Below are positions 7,286 through 12,460 of a stretch of 12,460 bases of DNA, piece by piece (position 1 is the stretch's first letter; every line of letters starts with the position of its first letter). The notes beneath the pieces were generated by a model. It was not told the origin of the DNA and did no database searches. It saw only the letters and a program-made list of their open reading frames with translations. The position numbers were made by a program, and so were the translations under genes. The stretch lies in assembly GCA_024684065.1 (NCBI GenBank), contig JAIKXO010000203.1:1-12460 (forward strand). Reading direction: 5' to 3'. The stretch is from Lachnospiraceae bacterium. Its GTDB lineage: Bacteria > Bacillota_A > Clostridia > Lachnospirales > Lachnospiraceae.

Positions 7286-7312
7286 GGCTGCTGCTGTAAA
7301 CTCAGACGTCGC

Positions 7313-9010
7313 TCAGCTCGTCTTCGTTAACAGGCAGCATGCCTCGACGTCGTTTTCTTTGGGCAACAATTTTTCACCCTCGTCTACGTCTATGCTAACA
7401 GGAAACTTGAATAGTATATGCTTCAATAATCTATCCTCAGACGCAGAGTCGGCATCAATCTCAATAGTCTTGATAAAACTCTGGAAGAACTGCTTCTTAT
7501 CAGCATCAGACATCTTGTCATACATTATATCAAAATTAAGCAATGCTTTACAGAGACTCTCTGTTGTAAATTGCTCATCATTTGCGCAATTAATCTTTTT
7601 ATTCACTTCTATGATTGCTTCTTCAAGCTCATCGATTTTATCATAGAAGATATCCAGTCTATCCTGCATATCCTGGTACTTACGATTATAATGTCTGTCA
7701 TTAACATCAAGTTTCTCAATCTGCTCCATAAGCTTCCTTTTGGAAGCCTCAGCCTGACGTAACTGTTCTCGCAAATTATCTCTCTCTATCTGAAGATTGC
7801 TTGTATCGACTTTCTCCTCCATCTTAGACATAACAAATTCACGGAACTTGTCATCCCTAACCATATCAAGGACAACACTTTCTACTTGAGCATTCAGGGT
7901 CTCTTGACTAATGGTTTGACCAAAATTACACTTCTCACCATTTGGTAAGCGTTTTCTCTGTTTGCATCTGTAATAGAATTTGTCTCTATATTCATTAGTT
8001 TTTCTCTTCCTGTACCGGTGTACCATACCACACATGCCTGTTCCGCAAACAGGACACTTTACAAGACCCGAAAGAAGATGTTCGTGATCTAAACTATATG
8101 TCTTCTGCCAAGCAATTCCAGTCTCTTGCCGTTTTGCCCTCACTGTTAACCACAATTCTTCATCAATAATACTTTCATGCTTTCCTTCAAAAATAAGACA
8201 ATCAGCATTTGATATCCTATGATACTGGTCGCGGGTTCCCTTAACCTTTTCAGTTATTGTTCTACCATAAACAATTTTGCCAAGGTACACCGGATTATCC
8301 AGAATATGCTTAATTATCCCTTTTGTAAAATAGTTAAGTTCATAATCTCGGCTTCGGTTCTTAACATAGCCATGATTATTAAGATACTCCGCTATAGCAT
8401 CAATACCCATAGTCGTAAATGCGAATTTCTCATATACTATCTTTACGATTTCTGCCTCATCGGGATCAACAATAAGTGTCTCATTCTCTTTATCAACCTT
8501 ATATCCAAAAGGAGCCCTTCCACCATTCCATTTTCCTTCTCTTGCCTTCTGCTTCCGCCCCTCCATCGTTTGGACAAGGATATTTTCTCTTTCAATTTCA
8601 GCTACGGCTGATAAGACTGTAATGGTAAGTTTACCGGATTCTTTAGAAGAGTCTATACCATCCTCAACGCAAATAAGGTTAACTCCATAATCCTGTATAT
8701 GCTGAAGGGAATTCAGTACGTCTGCTGCATTTCTTCCGAATCGAGAAAGCTTGAAAACCAGAATGAACTCCACTCCATCCTTTTCATTTGAAACATCCTG
8801 AAGCATCCGAGAAAACTCAGGTCTCCCGACTATACTCTTTCCCGATTTTCCTGCATCACAGTACTCATGAACTATCTCCATTCCCTGATAATCTGCAAAT
8901 CTTGTCAGTCTTTCTCTTTGCGCCTCTATACTATACCCCTCAACCTGCATCTCTGTAGAAACACGAATATAAAGGTAGCACTTAGGCTTCTTGTTCTTCT
9001 TGCTTGTCAT
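7313..9010 (-). CDS. Large serine recombinase, second of a tandem pair
   Basis: A 565-residue site-specific DNA integrase/recombinase of the large serine family. Order: resolvase catalytic domain with nucleophile Ser18 in YIRVSTEMQ and arginines Arg90/Arg93 in KLSRFGRN (about 10-155); recombinase DNA-binding domain (about 165-290); zinc ribbon with Cys319-x2-Cys322 and Cys349/Cys361; and a coiled coil (about 400-475). The chosen ATG at 9010 has AGGAG 7 bases upstream. A second ATG two codons earlier (9016) overlaps the upstream stop as ATGA but lies too close to the ribosome site. Either way it is translationally coupled to the recombinase before it, with which it shares the same architecture and many identical residues. 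Codon use is AT-rich relative to the host genes to the left. It likely integrates or excises the element whose polymerase lies at the right edge. Confidence 0.93.
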   Translation of the reverse strand: MTSKKNKKPKCYLYIRVSTEMQVEGYSIEAQRERLTRFADYQGMEIVHEYCDAGKSGKSIVGRPEFSRMLQDVSNEKDGVEFILVFKLSRFGRNAADVLNSLQHIQDYGVNLICVEDGIDSSKESGKLTITVLSAVAEIERENILVQTMEGRKQKAREGKWNGGRAPFGYKVDKENETLIVDPDEAEIVKIVYEKFAFTTMGIDAIAEYLNNHGYVKNRSRDYELNYFTKGIIKHILDNPVYLGKIVYGRTITEKVKGTRDQYHRISNADCLIFEGKHESIIDEELWLTVRAKRQETGIAWQKTYSLDHEHLLSGLVKCPVCGTGMCGMVHRYRKRKTNEYRDKFYYRCKQRKRLPNGEKCNFGQTISQETLNAQVESVVLDMVRDDKFREFVMSKMEEKVDTSNLQIERDNLREQLRQAEASKRKLMEQIEKLDVNDRHYNRKYQDMQDRLDIFYDKIDELEEAIIEVNKKINCANDEQFTTESLCKALLNFDIMYDKMSDADKKQFFQSFIKTIEIDADSASEDRLLKHILFKFPVSIDVDEGEKLLPKENDVEACCLLTKTS

Positions 9011-9012
9011 AA

Positions 9013-11004
9013 TCATTCTCCTTCCCTGTATTCAGCATTTTCATCAACCATATCGAAATGCTTTAATGCTTCAAGTATCATCTTTTCTTTTTCAACCGGA
9101 CATTGCGGAACATGCTTGCTTGGATCTGCCGCTAAGTTGTAATGAAGTCTCATATCCATCCCGTACTTTCTCTTAATCTGGCCGATGTATAACGAGGATA
9201 CCTTCGTTTTATAGTGTTCCATCACATATGCCTTGATTGCCACATATGTGCCTTTACGGACGATGACCTTCCTGCTACCATCTGCTTGTTTCCGCATCAC
9301 GATATTGCCCTTCTCCGATAACTCGATATCGATTTTCGAACAATCTAATGTGAAGAAAAAACCATCTTCTTTATTCGAAACGCTTAATTCTTCCCCTTCA
9401 AAAGCAATCGGAAACTTAAACGAAATACTCTTTATTATTTTTCCGTCCTTGCGATCTTGCGGAAATAGGTCAATCCTCTCTATGAAAGATTGGCACAGTT
9501 CTTTCTTTTCCTCTGGAGTCATCTTTTCAAGAAGAAGGTTCACATTATCTATAAACGTCGTTACCTGTATATCAGTTTCCCTCTTCTTTTCAGATGATTC
9601 GATTCGTTTCTTAGTTACTATGATTTCTTCTTCAATATCGTCTATGCGGTCATAGATCTCATCAAGTTTGTCAGATAGCTTCTGATACTTCTTGTCATAG
9701 CCGACTTTCAAAGGATTAAGGCCGTCCAGTTGTTCTCCTATCTTATACTTGCCAAACTCAGCATTTCTAAGCTCAGTACGAAGATTTACAAGTTTATCCT
9801 CAAGTGTTTCTACCGTATCGCGCTCATTGGTAGCCTTTTCAAATGCCTCCTTGAATTCATCATAAAACCGAAGTTTTCCTATTATCCTGAATACAAGACC
9901 ATCAATAATCTCTTCATTGAGAAGCTTGTCAAAGGCACATACCTTACCATGTTGTCTTCCGCTATATCGACAGTTGTAATAATAAATTGATTTGTACCAA
10001 CCACCGGTATAATAGTTCTTAGACTTGCTTTCCTGACCGGTAAGAGGCCTTCCACATATGGGGCACATTACTATTCCCGAAAGAATATGAGTATTTACAA
10101 CCTCTGCCGACTTCTTATATCTTTCGGCCATCTGAAGCCGCTTCTCATGCACTCTATTCCAAAGATTTTCTGTAATAATAGCTTCGTGCTTTCCCTCAAC
10201 CGATATAAGCGCATTAGGATCTTGCTTTATAATATTTCCGTTATGATCCTTCCTGTTAGTTCTCCTGAAGTAGCAAATCCTTCCATAATAGATGGGATTA
10301 TCTAATACCCCGGATACAAACTCATAGGTAAATGGCTTACCATTAGATTTCACATAAGAAGACTTATTTAATGCTACCGCCACAGAGGTTGCCGTACTGC
10401 CCTCTTGGTCATAAAGTTCAAACATTTTTCGAACCACCTCTGCTTCATATTCTTCTATACAGAGTTTGTGTTCTTTAACCCTATATCCATATGGAACTGT
10501 TCCTCCAGTCCAGCCTCCGTTTTTAATCTTCTGTACTCGCCCTGCCATGAACTGAACTGTGATATTTTCGTGCTCCATCTCAGCAACCGCCGATAGGATT
10601 GCAAGGGTCAACCTTCCTCCTGCCGTTGAAGAGTCAATTGACTCCCTTACACTGACCAGATTGATATCATAATCAGTAAGAATTTGAAGTGATCTCATAA
10701 TGTCAGCGGCATTTCTTCCGAATCGTGACAATTTGAACACAAGAACAAAGGAAATATCATCTTTCTGTGAAGCCACATCCGCCATCATCTGCCTGAACGC
10801 TGGTCTTCCCTTGATAGTAGTTCCTGAAATACCCGCATCACAGTATTCACCTGCTATCTTCAGTTCTCGGTATTCTGCATATTCTCGTAGTGCCTGCATC
10901 TGAGCCTCCAAGCTATAACCATCAACCTGTGCCTCAGTTGAGACTCTCGTATATATGTAACAACTCTTAATGGTAATCATCCTCCTTTCATAATTGTTGC
11001 CCAC
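9013..11004 (-). CDS. Large serine recombinase, first of a tandem pair, with an extra C-terminal module
   Basis: A 663-residue large serine recombinase. The catalytic domain has Ser22 in YTRVSTEAQ and Arg94/Arg97 in KLSRFGRN. Then come a recombinase domain (about 165-300), a zinc ribbon (Cys314-x2-Cys317, Cys345, Cys356) and a coiled coil (about 390-475). Unlike its partner it carries a tail of about 90 residues (575-663) with KVSSLYIGQIKRKYGM and CPVEKEKMILEALKHF. From memory this resembles a small module fused to the end of several clostridial proteins, including RumA/RlmD-annotated methyltransferases. The start is uncertain: GTG at 11004 has a GAGG about 11 bases upstream, while the ATG at 10980 directly abuts AGGAGG, too close for normal use. 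Conserved sequence begins after both. The stop at 9013-9015 leaves 2 bases before the second recombinase start. AT-rich, as expected for transferred DNA. Confidence 0.92.
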   Translation of the reverse strand: MGNNYERRMITIKSCYIYTRVSTEAQVDGYSLEAQMQALREYAEYRELKIAGEYCDAGISGTTIKGRPAFRQMMADVASQKDDISFVLVFKLSRFGRNAADIMRSLQILTDYDINLVSVRESIDSSTAGGRLTLAILSAVAEMEHENITVQFMAGRVQKIKNGGWTGGTVPYGYRVKEHKLCIEEYEAEVVRKMFELYDQEGSTATSVAVALNKSSYVKSNGKPFTYEFVSGVLDNPIYYGRICYFRRTNRKDHNGNIIKQDPNALISVEGKHEAIITENLWNRVHEKRLQMAERYKKSAEVVNTHILSGIVMCPICGRPLTGQESKSKNYYTGGWYKSIYYYNCRYSGRQHGKVCAFDKLLNEEIIDGLVFRIIGKLRFYDEFKEAFEKATNERDTVETLEDKLVNLRTELRNAEFGKYKIGEQLDGLNPLKVGYDKKYQKLSDKLDEIYDRIDDIEEEIIVTKKRIESSEKKRETDIQVTTFIDNVNLLLEKMTPEEKKELCQSFIERIDLFPQDRKDGKIIKSISFKFPIAFEGEELSVSNKEDGFFFTLDCSKIDIELSEKGNIVMRKQADGSRKVIVRKGTYVAIKAYVMEHYKTKVSSLYIGQIKRKYGMDMRLHYNLAADPSKHVPQCPVEKEKMILEALKHFDMVDENAEYREGE

Positions 11005-11030
11005 TAAAATACAGTCCTCTTTTCATCCTC

Positions 11031-11059
11031 ATAATGTCGTGAAACACCGAGAAAGTCAG
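11031..11059 (-). promoter_or_regulatory. Candidate promoter of the recombinase pair
   Basis: On the minus strand CTGACT (11054-11059) and CATTAT (11031-11036) are spaced by exactly 17 bases, each matching four of six consensus bases. Initiation would be about 20 bases before the GTG start. It sits after the terminator of the upstream small gene, so a promoter is expected here. Matches are modest. Confidence 0.35.
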
Positions 11060-11064
11060 CGCTA

Positions 11065-11081
11065 TTTAGCCGTTTTTAGCC
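11065..11081. repeat. Two TTTAGCC repeats one helical turn apart upstream of the recombinase promoter
   Basis: TTTAGCC occurs at 11065-11071 and 11075-11081, a 10-base period that would present both copies on the same DNA face. They lie just upstream of the candidate -35. A regulator or recombinase accessory site is possible; chance is not excluded for 7-mers. Confidence 0.45.
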
Positions 11082-11091
11082 ATTTCATAAG

Positions 11092-11131
11092 AAAAAATCC
11101 GCCAGCGGACACACTTTTGCCGTTGCCGGAT
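11092..11131 (-). terminator. Strong intrinsic terminator after the 59-residue gene
   Basis: On the minus strand ATCCGGCAACGG (11120-11131) pairs at 10 of 12 positions with CCGCTGGCGGAT (11097-11108), with an 11-base loop, followed by TTTTTT and CTT. It starts 12 bases after the stop codon at 11143. This separates the polymerase/small-gene transcript from the recombinase pair. Confidence 0.75.
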
Positions 11132-11142
11132 CTCTTCATTAA

Positions 11143-11322
11143 TTAATTGTCCTTTTGGTTGCCTTTTTTTGCTTCTTTGGCCTCTATCTCTGCTCGAATC
11201 TCCGGCCCATACTTCTGAAGCATTCGTGCCATGAACTCCGCTGCCCTTTCCATATTCAGCTTGGCGGTCTTATCCATGGGAGGCATCGTGATCTGAACAC
11301 CATTCTTGGTAAATGTAGTCAT
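11143..11322 (-). CDS. Small hypothetical protein downstream of the phage-type DNA polymerase
   Basis: A 59-residue, charged, mostly helical-looking protein of unknown function, with no signal or membrane segment. The C-terminal half is rich in Lys, Glu and Ala (KYGPEIRAEIEAKEAKKGN). A longer frame is open to 11475, but the ATG at 11322 is chosen because AGGAGG lies 9 bases upstream (11332-11337) and the extra upstream residues overlap the polymerase gene out of frame. It is 52 bases behind the polymerase stop and ends in a strong terminator, so it is probably the last gene of the polymerase transcription unit. Small proteins of this kind are common beside phage replication genes, but I cannot assign a role. 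Confidence 0.72.
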   Translation of the reverse strand: MTTFTKNGVQITMPPMDKTAKLNMERAAEFMARMLQKYGPEIRAEIEAKEAKKGNQKDN

Positions 11323-11374
11323 AAAAAACCACCTCCTACCAGGTAGCCCTGACAGGAGGCAGAATCTTACGATT

Positions 11375-12460
11375 TTAGTCCTTTTTATAAAAATCACATG
11401 TATATCCGTCCGCTCTGAGCAATAATCCTTCCGCCCATACCGGTAAAGTGGCCATTTTCTCACATATATCTTCAAGTTTCATATCCGTATCAGCCTCTAT
11501 GACCACTTCATCATGGATATGAGCCACTATGCGACAATCCCTAAGTATCCGGATTGAGTTCATGAGGATATCTCTGCTCGTAGCCTGGACGATATTCTCA
11601 ACGAACTTGGGGCCATAGCTCTCAAGCCGTTCCCACTTCTTTGTACCGCCGACACCCTCATAAGTGACAGACTCCCCGCCGAACTTATTCTCACCAATCC
11701 GAGGCTTCACATAAGCAAGTTCCCTTCCTGATGGAAGCCGTATAAAGAGCATTCCGCTTCTGTAGCTTATGACCAAGCCATAGGTGTTTTGAACCTGTCT
11801 TGTCTTAATAGCTTTCTTCACGGCATTATCGATATCCCACCAGAATCTGACGATATTGGGATTGGCCTGTCTCCATGCAGATACCAGTTCGGGCAGTTCA
11901 TCTTCTGAAAGCCCCATTTCAAGGGCACCCATAGACTTAAGAGCACCCACAGAGCCGCCATACCCGAGAGCAAGTTCTGCAATCTTTCCCTTCTGCCTGA
12001 GATGTCCGTTCACTCCATGCTTCTCAACCGGTACACCGAACATCTTTGAAGCAGAAGCACAGTAGATATCCTCTCCGTCACCGAATGCCTTAATACGCCA
12101 TCCTTCTCCCGCAAACCAGGCAATCACTCTTGCCTCTATCGCAGAAAAGTCAGCTACAATGAACTGCTTACCCTCTTCAGGAATGAAAGCCGTTCTGATC
12201 AGCTGAGATAACGTATCGGGTATATCATCATAAAGAATCTCAAGGGCATCGGTATCACCGCTTCTGACAAGGGAACGAGCCTCTGCAAGGTCTTCCATAT
12301 GATTCTGCGGTAAATTCTGTAGCTGAACGATTCTCCCCGCAAATCGACCCGTTCGGTTGGCACCATAGAACTGAAACATACCTCTTGCCCGGTTATCCGA
12401 ACAGACCGCATTCTGCATAGCCTGATACTTCTTAACCGATGACTTTGCAAGCTGTTGTCT
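11375..12460 (-). CDS. Phage-type family A DNA polymerase (5' end beyond window)
   Basis: The last 361 residues of a DNA polymerase I-like enzyme of the kind carried by phages and integrative elements, expected to copy the element's DNA. The frame stays open to the right edge, so the start is missing; the ATG at 12418 is internal to conserved sequence. Numbering from the first complete codon: LQNLPQN template-contact motif (47-53); motif A DFSAIEAR with metal-binding Asp104; O-helix R155-x3-K159-x3-L163-x3-Y167-G, where Leu replaces the Phe of E. coli Pol I position 762; and motif C His316-Asp317-Glu318. All catalytic residues that can be checked are intact. Downstream are the 59-residue gene and then the recombinases, which places it in the replication part of a mobile element. 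Confidence 0.92.
   Translation of the reverse strand, partial: RQQLAKSSVKKYQAMQNAVCSDNRARGMFQFYGANRTGRFAGRIVQLQNLPQNHMEDLAEARSLVRSGDTDALEILYDDIPDTLSQLIRTAFIPEEGKQFIVADFSAIEARVIAWFAGEGWRIKAFGDGEDIYCASASKMFGVPVEKHGVNGHLRQKGKIAELALGYGGSVGALKSMGALEMGLSEDELPELVSAWRQANPNIVRFWWDIDNAVKKAIKTRQVQNTYGLVISYRSGMLFIRLPSGRELAYVKPRIGENKFGGESVTYEGVGGTKKWERLESYGPKFVENIVQATSRDILMNSIRILRDCRIVAHIHDEVVIEADTDMKLEDICEKMATLPVWAEGLLLRADGYTCDFYKKD

Noticed and set aside
7304..7323. AGACG/CGTCT inverted repeat at the end of the second recombinase gene
   Set aside because: Only a 5-pair stem overlapping coding sequence and with no T run; likely chance.
10988..11032. 14-codon leader peptide before the first recombinase
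   Set aside because: No ribosome binding site, and its start overlaps the candidate -10 of the promoter.
11323..11475. N-terminal extension of the small protein to 110 residues
   Set aside because: It overlaps the end of the polymerase gene in another frame, and the AGGAGG points to the internal ATG at 11322.
1..12460. CRISPR array, tRNA, rRNA or insertion-sequence ends
   Set aside because: No regularly spaced repeats, no tRNA-like TTCGAAT arm context with cloverleaf, and no IS transposase or terminal inverted repeats were found by eye on either strand.

Overview
The window looks like a chromosomal segment of a Clostridia-class Firmicute, most likely Lachnospiraceae. The grounds are the protein style (hybrid histidine kinase with Lachnospiraceae-type PAS-like repeats, CotS/APH-like kinase, isolated prepilin, large zinc-ribbon serine recombinases), purine-rich AGGAGG ribosome binding sites, and moderate GC in the left part. 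This is inferred from protein character, not from a marker gene. Every gene I can support lies on the minus strand, so the window reads right to left. No rRNA, tRNA or CRISPR array was recognised, and no gap between genes exceeds about 210 bases.

Host region (1 to about 7200). From upstream to downstream on the minus strand this holds: a class C beta-lactamase-like serine hydrolase (5940-7109), a transglutaminase-like/GNAT fusion protein 28 bases behind it (4865-5911), a type IV prepilin-like gene broken by two single-base frameshifts (4077-4671) with its own promoter and a structured leader of about 145 bases, an APH/CotS-type phosphotransferase (3023-4021) ending in a good intrinsic terminator, then a fresh promoter driving a soluble hybrid histidine kinase (557-2935) and, 3 bases later, a MATE-family exporter that runs off the left edge (1-553). 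The kinase and exporter look like one transcription unit, so a sensed signal may be linked to export, although no substrate can be read from the sequence.

Mobile region (about 7200 to the right edge). Base use becomes visibly AT-richer in the recombinase genes. Two large serine recombinases of the same architecture lie head to tail (9013-11004, then 7313-9010) and are translationally coupled. Upstream of them are a 59-residue unknown protein (11143-11322) with its own strong terminator, and a phage-type family A DNA polymerase truncated by the right edge (11375-12460). A replication-type polymerase plus a terminal recombinase pair suggests the left end of a prophage or integrative element, with the element/host junction probably between 7110 and 7312. 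The other end of the element is not in the window.

Most notable points: the coupled recombinase pair, one member of which carries an extra C-terminal module; the probable attachment-site interval; the doubly frameshifted prepilin behind an attenuator-like leader; and a transglutaminase-like domain in which the expected catalytic His is Gln. I see no clearly unprecedented system, and most of the window is ordinary host and mobile-element content.
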